The notes under the pieces are model-generated. The model was not told the origin of the DNA, did no database searches, and saw only the letters and a list, made by a program, of their open reading frames with translations. Positions 8,909 through 18,538 of a DNA stretch of 64,000 nucleotides are shown here, piece after piece. The DNA is from Burkholderiales bacterium (GTDB lineage: Bacteria > Pseudomonadota > Gammaproteobacteria > Burkholderiales > Burkholderiaceae_D). The stretch covers positions 1 through 64,000 of the forward strand of contig JACQDX010000079.1 of assembly GCA_016200895.1 (NCBI GenBank), read 5' to 3'. Both the position numbers and the translations under genes were made by a program. Each line of letters starts with the position of its first letter. Position 1 is the stretch's first letter.

Positions 8909-9652
8909 ATGACTAAAATAAAAACCGCCTTTATCGCAGAAGATGAACCACTGGCCCGTGAAGTCTTGCGTGATGCCGTCAGCGACAGGCCAGAACTCAG
9001 CCTCATCGGCGAAGCTGCCGATGGCGTCACTGCCCTCACGCAAATCAATTTGCTGAAACCTGACGTGGTTTTCATGGATATACAGATGCCCGAGATGACC
9101 GGCCTGGAAGTCTTGCGCCGCCTCAGCCATTTACCCGAAATCGTCTTCACCACCGCCTATGACCAGTATGCCGTGACCGCCTTTGAGCTGCATGCAGTGG
9201 ATTACCTTCTCAAGCCTTTTACACGTGAGCGTTTTGATGCTGCCGTAGACCGTTTGCTGGATGCGCCACCGTCCATGCAAGCCATGGAACACGCGCTGAA
9301 CCTGGCAGCAGGCCGTGAAACCAGTCGGCTGGAACGCATCCTGGTGCGCGACCGTGGCCATATCTTCCCGGTTAATGTGAATGACATCGCCTACCTGAAA
9401 GCCGATGCCAAGTACACCGCTATCATCGTCGGCGACAGGACGCACCTGGTCAGGCTGGGCATCACGGAACTGGAAACCCGGCTTGATCCCGCGCGCTTCA
9501 TACGCATACACCGCTCGCTACTGGTGAACCTGGATTTTGTCGAGTCCATGAAGGCGGATGAGCAATCGCAATTGCGTTTGCATATGCGGGATGGGAGTGT
9601 GTTGCTGGCGAATCGCGAGGCTTCGAGGATGTTGCGGGATATGTCGATTTGA
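8909..9652 (+). CDS. LytTR-family response regulator
   Basis: Receiver DVVFMDIQMPEMTGLEVLRRL and LytTR IRIHRSLLVNLDFV; downstream of the LytS-like kinase. Confidence 0.93.
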   Translation: MTKIKTAFIAEDEPLAREVLRDAVSDRPELSLIGEAADGVTALTQINLLKPDVVFMDIQMPEMTGLEVLRRLSHLPEIVFTTAYDQYAVTAFELHAVDYLLKPFTRERFDAAVDRLLDAPPSMQAMEHALNLAAGRETSRLERILVRDRGHIFPVNVNDIAYLKADAKYTAIIVGDRTHLVRLGITELETRLDPARFIRIHRSLLVNLDFVESMKADEQSQLRLHMRDGSVLLANREASRMLRDMSI

Positions 9653-9721
9653 ATTTGTGCTTTTGTTAAATCGCATTGTTCCCTCACAATCGCGGCAGCA
9701 AGCTTTCGCCATGCTGGTTTT

Positions 9722-10170
9722 TGCTCCTTCTCCTTCAAGGAGAAGGCTGGGATGAGGATGGGGGTCTTTCGATAAACGGCAATCATAAATTCGTCGCTCC
9801 AGCGCAGGCTGGAGCCTAGCGGCGTTCGTTGCATACTTCTGCTGCGTGTAAAACGATTGCCCTTCGTGGATACAAGCCGGGTCTCGGCCCGGCAGCCGAA
9901 ATACTTTCTTTGGTCGCCAAAGAAAGTACTCAAAGAAAGGCGACCCAGGCGTCGTCGCCCGCTGAAGGGGGTTCCCGTTTGTGCAGTACAAAAAAATGGG
10001 AAGATCCGAAACTCTCCTGCGGCTCAAACAGCGGCTCTTCTTTTTCCATTTTCTGTACCGCACAAACGGCGCCTACACATGGGAACTGCAAAATTCAAAA
10101 GCAATACCAAATTCAAAAAGCAAAAGCAACGTCAATGCGACCGTTGCGGGATTTTGTTTGTAGCGCTGCT
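9722..10170 (+). repeat. Composite intergenic multi-hairpin element, copy A (lacks the internal double hairpin)
   Basis: Shares blocks with copies B and C: cgtcgctccagcg..ggctggagc, gccgggtctcggcccggc, tttctttggtcgccaaagaaag, aggcgacccaggcgtcgtcgcc, gtttgtgcagtac...gtaccgcacaaac, acatgggaactgcaaaattcaaaagcaa. Confidence 0.85.
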
Positions 10171-10196
10171 GGGCCATGCATTCATTGTCTGCCCTC

Positions 10197-11210
10197 TCAA
10201 CCCAAACCCCCAAACCTCTCTCTGAAAAACCCCGGCGTAATCCCTAGATGTTTCATGAAACTGCGATGCAATGTATCCAGGCTGTTATAGCCAGACCGAT
10301 CAGCGATTCTGGCTAACGGCCAGCTCGTAGTGATCAACAAATTTTTGGCAAACTCCAGACGGGCAGCTTCTACAAAGCGGGCTGGGGTGCTGCCGGTTTC
10401 CTGCTGGAAGTTGCGCGCGAATGTGCGTTCGCTCATGCACACCCGCGCCGCCAGTGCCGGGGTGTGCAAGTCACCAGTGGGCTGGGCCAGGATCTCACTG
10501 AGCAATTGCTGCAGGCGCGGGCTGGCCTGGGTTTGTGATGAAGTTTGGGTTTGCAGGGTGTGGCTGTATTGCGATTGCCCACCGGCACGGCGCATATACA
10601 GTACCAGTTCACGAGCAACTGCCAGACTCAGGGCCGGGCCGCCGTCGGCTTCGAGCAGGGACAGACACAGGTCTATGCCAGCGGTGACACCTGCTGAGGT
10701 ATAGATGGGGCCGTCGGCGGTGAATATCGCGTCGGCATCGAGCTTCACTTCGGGGAACAGTTTTTGCAGCAGCGCGCAGCTATTCCAGTGGGTAGTGGCA
10801 CGTCGGCCATTCAGCAAGCCAGCAGCGGCCAGTACCAGTGCGCCTGTGCAGACACTGGCGATGCGGCGGGTGCGGTTGGCGCTATTGCTTGAGTTGCTGC
10901 GCTCTTGCAGCCAGGACAGCAGGATATTGTCGGCAGCAACTTCGCGCATGGCATCTTCACTGCCGCCAGTGACTATGATGGTATCAATCTCTGCGGGCAA
11001 ATCCCTGAGTGCGTATACCCCATGTATTTCCAGCCCGGCGTTAGTAGTGATATTGCCGCCCTGCGGGCTGGCAACGATCAGGCGATAGGCCGGCATGCCT
11101 GGTGGTCTGTGCTGATTGGCGACAGCAAATACTTCCATGGGGCCGGAGAGGTCCAGGCTTTGTACGCCATTCAGGGTGATGAAGACGATGGTGCGGGTAT
11201 TGTTATCCAT
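10197..11210 (-). CDS. GlxA-type transcriptional regulator (DJ-1/PfpI + AraC HTH)
   Basis: VFITLNGVQSLDLSGPMEVF, ASVCTGALVLAAAGLLNGRRATTHW, C-terminal RIADRSGYNSLDTLHRSFMKHLGITPGFFRERF; start at MDNNTRT. Confidence 0.92.
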   Translation of the reverse strand: MDNNTRTIVFITLNGVQSLDLSGPMEVFAVANQHRPPGMPAYRLIVASPQGGNITTNAGLEIHGVYALRDLPAEIDTIIVTGGSEDAMREVAADNILLSWLQERSNSSNSANRTRRIASVCTGALVLAAAGLLNGRRATTHWNSCALLQKLFPEVKLDADAIFTADGPIYTSAGVTAGIDLCLSLLEADGGPALSLAVARELVLYMRRAGGQSQYSHTLQTQTSSQTQASPRLQQLLSEILAQPTGDLHTPALAARVCMSERTFARNFQQETGSTPARFVEAARLEFAKNLLITTSWPLARIADRSGYNSLDTLHRSFMKHLGITPGFFRERFGGLG

Positions 11211-11292
11211 GGCAGAATTTGCGACAAGATTGGCACTTCGGCCAAGATGTTGGTGATTATAGTGTGCCTGTGGATAAATCCCCGGTGTACTG

Positions 11293-12375
11293 ATGAAAAC
11301 AAAAATCCTGCTGTTCTTTATTCTGGCTTTGAGCCTTTCCATGGCTTTTGCCGATACCCTGCCCCCGCCTTTTCCCAACTACCAAGCGCGTTTTGGCCGC
11401 GACAAGCCCGTCATTGCCGTGGTTGCGGATAATGAAATGACGGAGCTGACTGATTTTGTCGTGCCTTATGCCGTACTCAAGGCTTCAGGTGTGGCGCAAG
11501 TCTTTTCAGTGGCGACGGGCAGCGGTATTGTGAACCTGTATCCGGCACTGAAAATGCAGGCGCAGGCAAGCATGGCAGAATTTGACCAGACTTATCCACA
11601 GGGGGCTGATTATGTCTTCGTCCCGGCTGTGCACAATGTGCAGGCGGCTGTCCTGCAAAACTGGGTCAAGGCGCAGTCTGCCAAGGGAGCCGTGATCGTC
11701 GGTATCTGCGATGGCGTGTGGGTACTTGCGCATGCAGGTTTGCTGGACAAGCGCCGTGCCGTCGGTTTTTGGTATTCCATGGATAGCCTGCAAAAACAAT
11801 TCCCCGGCACGACCTGGGTGCGCCATCAGCGTTACCTCGCTGATGGCAAGATCATCACCACGACCGGGGTGACAGCATCTTTGCCTGCGTCGCTGGCGCT
11901 GGTCGCCTCCATCGCTGGTCATGAACGTGCCACTGCCCTGGCAAATGAACTGGGGATAAGAAATTACTTATCCACACACGACAGCCAGCAATTTCGCCTG
12001 AGCGCTGCCCATATCACCACCATCGCCAGCAACTGGCTGCGTTTCTGGTCACATGAAGAAATCGCCCTGCCACTCAGTGACGGCGTCAACGACATCGCCC
12101 TGGCCCTGTATGCCGATGCCTGGTCGCGCACTTACCGCTCGCAAGTGAAAACCTATGCCAGTAGTATGCAAGCTATACAGACTCGCTATGGCTTGCAACT
12201 GCTGCCCGATGCCGTGGCAGATGCGTCTGTTTTGGACAAAATGAAAAGAGAGCACAACTGGCTGACTGACATCGTCCCAGCCAAGGCGATAGATAAAGCT
12301 TTGCAGGAGATAGGCAAGGCGTATGGTCAGGCAAGCAGGGCGCTGGTCAGCACCTTCATGGAATATCCACAATAG
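11293..12375 (+). CDS. Secreted DJ-1/PfpI domain protein
   Basis: Signal peptide MKTKILLFFILALSLSMAFA; GICDGVWVLAHAGLLDKRRAVGFWYSM; HQRYLADGKIITTTGVTASLPASLALV. Confidence 0.8.
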   Translation: MKTKILLFFILALSLSMAFADTLPPPFPNYQARFGRDKPVIAVVADNEMTELTDFVVPYAVLKASGVAQVFSVATGSGIVNLYPALKMQAQASMAEFDQTYPQGADYVFVPAVHNVQAAVLQNWVKAQSAKGAVIVGICDGVWVLAHAGLLDKRRAVGFWYSMDSLQKQFPGTTWVRHQRYLADGKIITTTGVTASLPASLALVASIAGHERATALANELGIRNYLSTHDSQQFRLSAAHITTIASNWLRFWSHEEIALPLSDGVNDIALALYADAWSRTYRSQVKTYASSMQAIQTRYGLQLLPDAVADASVLDKMKREHNWLTDIVPAKAIDKALQEIGKAYGQASRALVSTFMEYPQ

Positions 12376-12440
12376 AGGGAATTGGAACCAAGTGATTAGA
12401 TTTTGGTCAAGTAGTACTATGCTGATGCGAAAGGGTATCC

Positions 12441-13502
12441 ATGGCTACATACAAAATAAAACTACTGACTTTACTGCTGTTGACGGTTGCGCTGACAGGC
12501 AATGCCGCCACAGTTTTCCCTGGCACTGAATGGGATAGCATTGCGACGACTAGTGCAACTTGCAAACAGCAGCAGGCCGAACTGGATGGCTACGTGCAAA
12601 AACAGGCGACCACAGCCTTGCTGGCCATCAAGAATGGCCGCATCCTGTATAGCTATGGCCGTACCGAAGTACCGGGCATTATAGAGTCACAACGCAAAAG
12701 CATACTGTCCATGTTGTATGGCAAATACGTCGCCAATGGCAGTGTCGATTTGGAGCAGACCCTGGAGGCCGCAAATATTGATGATGTTGGCGGCCTCTCA
12801 TCCACAGAAAAGCAAGCCAGAGTACGCGATCTGCTGACAGCACGCTCAGGCGTTTTCCATGCTGCAGCCAATAGCGGCGATGATCTGGCAAATGCACCAG
12901 CACGTGGTTCACAAGCACCGGGCAGCTATTTTCTGTATAACAACTGGGACTTCAATGTCGCAGGCACCCTACTGGAAAATGCCACCCACAAAAGCATCTA
13001 CCAATTGTTTGATGAAGACATCGCCCAGGCCTTGCAATTGCAGGACTACAAACGCAGCGCCCAAAAGAAATTTGGCGACAGCAGCAAATCCATCCACCTG
13101 CCCTATCATTTCCTTTTATCAACCAGGGACATGGCACGCATAGGCCTGCTGGCCCTGCATGAAGGCAACTGGAATGGCAGGCAATTGATACCGGCAGACT
13201 GGATGCGTTTGACGACTAGCGTTTATACCCCTTCATCCGACATGCACCCGGCCAGCACCGCAGCACGCCATGTCGCTTATGGCTATATGTGGTGGGTGCT
13301 TGAAGAACCCAGCGATTCGCCACTGCAAGGTGCTTACATGGCCTGGGGTTTGCATGGGCAATACTTGCTGGTTATCCCCAGGCTGGATATGGTGATCGCC
13401 CACCAGCGCCGCGTACCTGTGGAGGGGAAATGGGATGTGCCTAAAGTGGGTAAGAATGCGTTTATCCACATGGCGAAAATTCTTGCGCAGAGTTGTTCGT
13501 GA
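12441..13502 (+). CDS. Serine hydrolase, beta-lactamase class C-like
   Basis: ESQRKSILSMLYG (SxxK-like), YNNWDFNVAG (YxN), MWWVLEEP, WGLHGQYLLVIPRLDMVIAH. Confidence 0.88.
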   Translation: MATYKIKLLTLLLLTVALTGNAATVFPGTEWDSIATTSATCKQQQAELDGYVQKQATTALLAIKNGRILYSYGRTEVPGIIESQRKSILSMLYGKYVANGSVDLEQTLEAANIDDVGGLSSTEKQARVRDLLTARSGVFHAAANSGDDLANAPARGSQAPGSYFLYNNWDFNVAGTLLENATHKSIYQLFDEDIAQALQLQDYKRSAQKKFGDSSKSIHLPYHFLLSTRDMARIGLLALHEGNWNGRQLIPADWMRLTTSVYTPSSDMHPASTAARHVAYGYMWWVLEEPSDSPLQGAYMAWGLHGQYLLVIPRLDMVIAHQRRVPVEGKWDVPKVGKNAFIHMAKILAQSCS

Positions 13503-13524
13503 CAAGGATAAATGAGAGCCTGAT

Positions 13525-13983
13525 ATGGAATTGATACTTGAACCTTGCACACTCGATGATGCGGCGCATCTGGCCGGAATACGCGTCCTCGCTATGCGCC
13601 CTAGTCTTGAACGCATTGGGCGCTTTGATGCAGAACGGGCGCGACAAAGGCTCCTGGTGAATTTCGCAGCCGAGTTCACCAGACTCATCAAGCTGGATGG
13701 GGTGCTGGCAGGTTTTTTAGTACTGCGTCCGCAGGATAATGACCTCTTGCTTGACCATTTTTACCTGCATCCAGATTTTCAGCAACGTGGTCTGGGCAGT
13801 GAAGCTATTGAACTGGTGTTGTCAGAAGCTGATGCACTGGGAAAGATCATTCACGTCGGCGCCTTACGCGACAGTGAGGCCAACCGTTTTTACCTCCGCC
13901 ACGGTTTTGTTTTGCGCGAAGTAGCTGAGTTTGATAATTACTATCTGCGTTTTCCACAGCCTAGCCCACGTAGGTGCGAATAG
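13525..13983 (+). CDS. GNAT family N-acetyltransferase
   Basis: LLLDHFYLHPDFQQRGLGSEAIELVL...VGALRDSEANRFYLRHGFVL. Confidence 0.9.
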   Translation: MELILEPCTLDDAAHLAGIRVLAMRPSLERIGRFDAERARQRLLVNFAAEFTRLIKLDGVLAGFLVLRPQDNDLLLDHFYLHPDFQQRGLGSEAIELVLSEADALGKIIHVGALRDSEANRFYLRHGFVLREVAEFDNYYLRFPQPSPRRCE

Positions 13984-14092
13984 CCTGCGTATTCGCACGC
14001 ATAATTTTAAGAAGACCTGTAGTATTTGTAGGCTAGACATGCGCGCGATGAAACGATTTTCCCAGCCTTGTTCCTGAGGTCGATGATTTTCT

Positions 14093-14770
14093 TCAAAGAT
14101 AACGACTGATGCCCAAATGTGTGTCCAGTTTCGCCTGTTCTACTGCATCCAGCGTCGCCCTGTGCGCCCTGATAGTATAGCCACCATGCATAGTGCCATC
14201 GTGATTGATCATCCAGTCTATGATTGCTGCATCTTCAATATTGAAGGTATCTCCAATTTCATGATCGCGCAGCTCTGCGGGTACTTCAAATAACTCACCT
14301 GTGAAGCCGGTCTCGTTGCTTTCAACTACTCTTAGCCACACAAACATATTACCCGAGGCAAGTACGAATTTGGTTTTAATCAGAGGGAAAAATTCTTCAT
14401 CAGTATTGCCGTGGATAAGTTTCCTGAAGTGTGGCAATGATTGCCGGGCATCTGCAAAAGCTTGCTGCATGCTTGCATCATTTGAGTTGCTTATGGTGAT
14501 TTTTGCGCCGGGGTCGAGATCAGGCTTGCGACCCATATCTCTCCTGCACATTTGCCAGTCATACCAGCAATTTTCTGGATCGATATCGTCATAGCCGCGT
14601 GATTCGGCAAGTGCATCTGCATGAGATTTTTCCAACATGATGACGCTGGCTGCATCGCGAATTTTTATCACTTGCTCATACGTTAGAGGGCTAGCTTTCT
14701 TGTCTTCAGCATTGACCAGAATCGCGACCAGTGCAGGGATAAAAACGGGGATTAATTTTTCTTCACTCAT
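14093..14770 (-). CDS. DUF2314 domain-containing protein
   Basis: AFADARQSLPHFRKLI...FVLASGNMFVWLRVV...IIDWMINHDGTMHGGYTIRA. Confidence 0.7.
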   Translation of the reverse strand: MSEEKLIPVFIPALVAILVNAEDKKASPLTYEQVIKIRDAASVIMLEKSHADALAESRGYDDIDPENCWYDWQMCRRDMGRKPDLDPGAKITISNSNDASMQQAFADARQSLPHFRKLIHGNTDEEFFPLIKTKFVLASGNMFVWLRVVESNETGFTGELFEVPAELRDHEIGDTFNIEDAAIIDWMINHDGTMHGGYTIRAHRATLDAVEQAKLDTHLGISRYL

Positions 14771-14874
14771 GTTGATCCCATCGCAATAAAGGATTGCCAG
14801 AAGAGGAAATTCTACTCTGGCAATCCGCAGTACACAGGATTTATCTGTGCAAAGAAAAAGTTTATTGTGACAAA

Positions 14875-15216
14875 TTATTTCTTGGGTGGTGGGTTATTGT
14901 CCTTGCCTTCAGGTGGACGTGGTGGCCGTTCTGGTTTGGCGAACAAACCCTTGGGTGAGTTGGTGCAAGTGGCAGAAATTTTGCCTTCGCGTGGCGTGGT
15001 GATTTGCACTACCGCACCTTCTTTTTTGCCTTTGCAATCTTCATAGGCTTGCGGTGGCGGTTCACGGGGTGGCCTGTCATCCTTGCCTGCTTCAGGCGGC
15101 TTTTTCTGGTCGCCACCAGGTGGCTGGGCATGCACAAACAGGCTGGCACCTAATGCCGCCATAAAGATACTGGCACGGGCCAGGTTTAGTAAGTTTTTCA
15201 TCCTGTTTCCTTTCAA
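14875..15216 (-). CDS. Small secreted proline-rich hypothetical protein
   Basis: Signal peptide ending VHAQ; PPGGDQKKPPEAGKDDRPPREPPPQ; not assigned to a family. Confidence 0.65.
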   Translation of the reverse strand: MKGNRMKNLLNLARASIFMAALGASLFVHAQPPGGDQKKPPEAGKDDRPPREPPPQAYEDCKGKKEGAVVQITTPREGKISATCTNSPKGLFAKPERPPRPPEGKDNNPPPKK

Positions 15217-15287
15217 GGGTGTTGATGACAGGATAGATCTTAAGCAAAAACTATGAAGAAAAAGTGGAGATATCTGTTTCTTTACCA

Positions 15288-15344
15288 GGATTTACGCAAA
15301 ATTGTCTCAGCTGCGTTGCAGCTGAGGCGGTTTTGCGTAAGTCC
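15288..15344. repeat. 27-bp-stem palindrome with 3-nt loop; all four mispairs are G-U compatible on the + strand
   Basis: ggatttacgcaaaattgtctcagctgc / gtt / gcagctgaggcggttttgcgtaagtcc. Confidence 0.85.
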
Positions 15345-15357
15345 TATATACATAGCT

Positions 15358-17727
15358 TTACTTTGTTACGCTTACACTTATCCTGTCATAGCGCCCATAC
15401 GCATCAAAGGCGGTAATATCGTAGCGCCCGGCTTCAGGAAATTCTATGATCTGCGACTGGCTGGCCAGCTTGTTCGCCACCAGATGGCCATTTACCATCC
15501 AGCTGACTTCTGCCTGTGAACCACGGATTTCCAGCCTGGCCCTGGGTACTTCCTTGCCGTTGGCCCTGTGCAGGATTTCGCCATCGCTGAGGCCGACTAT
15601 CTTGATGGTTTCATCAGCATTGTAGATCGCTGCACATTCTGCTGCCCAGGCTGGTGGCAGGGCGACCTTGCGCAGGCCTGCGTCCAGCCAGGGTTCGAGG
15701 GCGGAGGGCCAGCGTGCTGCCTGCAATTTATCCATGGGGCGTTTGCTGCATTCGGGGGCTACCCGCAAGCCGCTCTGGCTGTCGACAAAGTAAGTGAAAA
15801 TGGGTGAGGCGGTTTTCAGGCGGTCAGCAAAACTCGGTGGTGCTGCGCCATTCAAGACCCATGCCGTGCGCTGCAGCGGGCAGAGTTTTTCTGGCTGTTC
15901 ACTCGCGCGTGTACCCAGCGGCCAGCAGATTTTTTCCTGGCTGACGGTGGCGGGTGGAGAACCCGGACTGAGGCTACGGCCATCTGGGATGGCGGTGAAG
16001 ATATCCACCAGCAAAGGTGCGGCCACGTTCGCACCAAAGAAGCCGGGATTGGGCGTGCCATCTGGCCGCCCTACCCAGACACCTATGGTATAGCGGTTGC
16101 TGACGCCGACTGCCAAGGCATCGCGAAAACCAAAGCTGGTGCCGGTCTTCCAGGCGATGCCGCGGTAGCTGCCATTGCCTTCGACGGCGCGCGCCACCGG
16201 CCCGCCGGTTTCCAGTATGTCACGCACGATGAAGGCCGCACCTTCGCTCATCATCCTTTGTTCCTTGCGCGGCGCTGCTGGCGTCATGCGTGGCATGGCG
16301 GCCATGCCCTTGCGTGCCAGCGAAGAATAGGCACCGACCATGTCTTCCAGCTTGGCGCCTGCACCACCCAGTATCACGCTGAGATTGGGTGTTGCGCCAC
16401 GCGGGAATTCCAGCTTCAAGCCTCCGCGCCTGAGCATGGAGACAAAGTTCGATGAGCCCAGTTGTTCCAGCACTTCCACCGCTGGCACATTCAGGGATTT
16501 CACCAGCGCTTCAGACACGCTGACCGAACCATGGAAATTTTGCTGGAAATTGCCGGGCTGGTAGCCAGAAAAAGATTGCGGGGTATCTGATAATAAAGAC
16601 TCTGAATGGATCAGGCCTTCATCGAGCGCAAACGCATATAAAAAGGGTTTCAGGGCAGAACCCGGCGAACGTGCAGCCCGCACCATATCGACATCGCTGA
16701 AACGGTCACGGTCACTAAAGTCCGCCGAACCGGCATAGCCCAGCACTTCAAACGTGGCATTGTCCATCACCATCGCTGCCATCGATACATGCGGTGGGAG
16801 TTGTCGTATGCGGTCAGCCAGCAGGGTTTCTACCGTCTGCTGGACTGCGGTATCTACCGTGGTCTGGATCACGGTTTGCTGACTTTTTGTGCGCCTGGCC
16901 TGTTGCTTCATGCGCAGCGCCAGCAAAGGGGCGAGCAGGGGTTCACGCACGACCTGCGCAGTTACCGGCTCGGTCAGGGCATCGGCGATGATGTCCTTGC
17001 TCCAGTTGCCCTCCATGCGGCGTATCACCTTGTCACGCGCTACTTGCGCGCGTTGTGGATAACGGTCTGGTCGCAAGACTGAGGGTAATTGCGGCAGCAC
17101 CGTCAACAGCGCCGCTTCTGCATGTGTCAGGCGGCTGGCAGGCTTGCCGAGGTAGGCGCGGCTGGCGGCTTCCACACCTTCCAACACGCCACCCATGGGT
17201 GCATAGTTTAGGTAGAGGGTCAGGATTTCTTTTTTTGAATAATGCGCTTCCAGTTGCAAGGCGCGGGCGATTTGTTTGAGCTTGCCACGTACGGTATGCG
17301 GTGTGGGGTCTATGATGCGCGCTACCTGCATGGTGATGGTGGAACCACCGGATACTATCTTGCCATTGTGCAGCCACTGCCATGCCGCCCGTGTCAATGC
17401 CAAGGGGTTGACACCTGGATGCCACCAGAATGCCCGGTCTTCATACTGCGTCAGTGCATCGACATAATAGGGCGAGACTTCCTGCAGGCTGATGGCGTGA
17501 CGCCAGATGTGGTCTTTGTCAGGGAAGGCGCGCAGGGGCGTGCCGTCGCGGGCCAGGACTACCATGGCGTAGGGGGAATCGCGGCCTGGTTTTGGCAGGG
17601 GGAAGCAGAGGTCGGTGATGATGAAAGTCAGTGCGACGATGATGATTGCTGCGCATTTCTTTTTATGAGTGAGCAGGGCTTTACGCAGGGAAGTGAAGTT
17701 GGTGTACTTCTTGAGATTGAGCGTCAT
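15358..17727 (-). CDS. pbpC: Penicillin-binding protein 1C
   Basis: QYEDRAFWWHPGVNPLALTRA, GGSTITMQVARI transglycosylase motifs, RSPGSALKPFLY, WKTGTSFGFRDA transpeptidase motifs, C-terminal BiPBP-like domain. Confidence 0.95.
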   Translation of the reverse strand: MTLNLKKYTNFTSLRKALLTHKKKCAAIIIVALTFIITDLCFPLPKPGRDSPYAMVVLARDGTPLRAFPDKDHIWRHAISLQEVSPYYVDALTQYEDRAFWWHPGVNPLALTRAAWQWLHNGKIVSGGSTITMQVARIIDPTPHTVRGKLKQIARALQLEAHYSKKEILTLYLNYAPMGGVLEGVEAASRAYLGKPASRLTHAEAALLTVLPQLPSVLRPDRYPQRAQVARDKVIRRMEGNWSKDIIADALTEPVTAQVVREPLLAPLLALRMKQQARRTKSQQTVIQTTVDTAVQQTVETLLADRIRQLPPHVSMAAMVMDNATFEVLGYAGSADFSDRDRFSDVDMVRAARSPGSALKPFLYAFALDEGLIHSESLLSDTPQSFSGYQPGNFQQNFHGSVSVSEALVKSLNVPAVEVLEQLGSSNFVSMLRRGGLKLEFPRGATPNLSVILGGAGAKLEDMVGAYSSLARKGMAAMPRMTPAAPRKEQRMMSEGAAFIVRDILETGGPVARAVEGNGSYRGIAWKTGTSFGFRDALAVGVSNRYTIGVWVGRPDGTPNPGFFGANVAAPLLVDIFTAIPDGRSLSPGSPPATVSQEKICWPLGTRASEQPEKLCPLQRTAWVLNGAAPPSFADRLKTASPIFTYFVDSQSGLRVAPECSKRPMDKLQAARWPSALEPWLDAGLRKVALPPAWAAECAAIYNADETIKIVGLSDGEILHRANGKEVPRARLEIRGSQAEVSWMVNGHLVANKLASQSQIIEFPEAGRYDITAFDAYGRYDRISVSVTK

Positions 17728-17800
17728 TCGGTGGAAATTTTCTTATTAATCTCGGATACGGAGAAATCAAATAAACGACAAGTGGAGCAATGTGGATGTT

Positions 17801-18325
17801 GGTCAAATTGATCTTGTTTTGCTGTTGTTGCTGTTTTTGACTCTGATTTTGATCTTCAACCGCTTGGGACGTAGCAATTTGTGCTTCACAGAAAATGGAT
17901 CAGAAAGCTTCGTTGTTTGAGGTGTAGCAGGGGTTTCGTGCAGCACTACTGCGCGCCTGCGTAACGGCATGCGCTTACAAGCGCATGTTCCCAAAAGCAA
18001 CGCTGTAGCGAGTTTCGAAGCTTTCCCATTTTTTGTGATGCGCAAATTGTGCTGGAGCGCAGCGCAAGCACCCGAAGGGCAAGTCTGCGGTCGCCTTTCT
18101 TTGATTCCTTTCTTTGGCGAAGCAAAGAAAGGAATTCGGCCGCCGGGCCGAGACCCGGCTGGTATCTGCGAAGGGCAATCGTTTTAATCGAAGTACGGTA
18201 ATGCAACGAACGCCGCTGGGCTCCAGCCTTCGCTGGAGCGACGTCTTTATAATTGCCGTTGTTTTACCGAAACCTATTCCCATCCCAACCTTCCCCCTTG
18301 AAGTGGAAAGAGCTAAACTATCTCC
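17801..18325 (-). repeat. Composite intergenic multi-hairpin element, copy B (inverted orientation relative to A)
   Basis: Reverse complement contains cgtcgctccagcgaaggctggagcccagcggcgttcgttgcat, aaacgattgcccttcgcagatac, agccgggtctcggcccggcggccgaa, tttctttgcttcgccaaagaaagg, aaaaaatgggaaagcttcg...cgaagctttctgatccattttctgtg. Confidence 0.82.
17921..17991 (+). repeat. Two-hairpin motif, instance B1
   Basis: GGTGTAGCAGGGGTTTCG [TGCAGCACTACTGCGC] GCCTGCGTAACG [GCATGCGCTTACAAGCGCATGT] TCC. Confidence 0.8.
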
Positions 18326-18345
18326 GCTTTTTCTCTGTGTCTCTG

Positions 18346-18420
18346 TGGTGTAGCAGGGAATTCGTGTGGCATGCCACACGCCTGCGTAACGAAGACTTCT
18401 TGCAAGAAGTCTTTCCTTCC
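18346..18420 (+). repeat. Two-hairpin motif, instance B2
   Basis: TGGTGTAGCAGGGAATT [CGTGTGGCATGCCACACG] CCTGCGTAACG [AAGACTTCTTGCAAGAAGTCTT] TCCTTCC; both bracketed blocks are perfect palindromes (18 and 22 nt). Confidence 0.85.
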
Positions 18421-18481
18421 TCTGCGGTGAGAGATCTTAGGTCAGGCTTTGATAAACGAATTACGTCATCAAGCGCCCATT

Positions 18482-18507
18482 GTTGGGCTGGTAAACCGCA
18501 GCCCAAC
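18482..18507. repeat. REP-like hairpin GTTGGGCTG-N8-CAGCCCAAC
   Basis: Read directly, 9-bp stem downstream of the A2M gene. Confidence 0.75.
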
Positions 18508-18538
18508 CTACGATCTACCCAACCTCCGCAATAAATCA

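Noticed and set aside
9829-10290. ORFs inside the composite repeats (9829-10290, 9857-10225, 17946-18206, 17975-18379, 18114-18353, 46692-47033, 46792-47241)
   Set aside because: They run through hairpin modules shared between copies in different frames and have no family signature; treated as non-coding.
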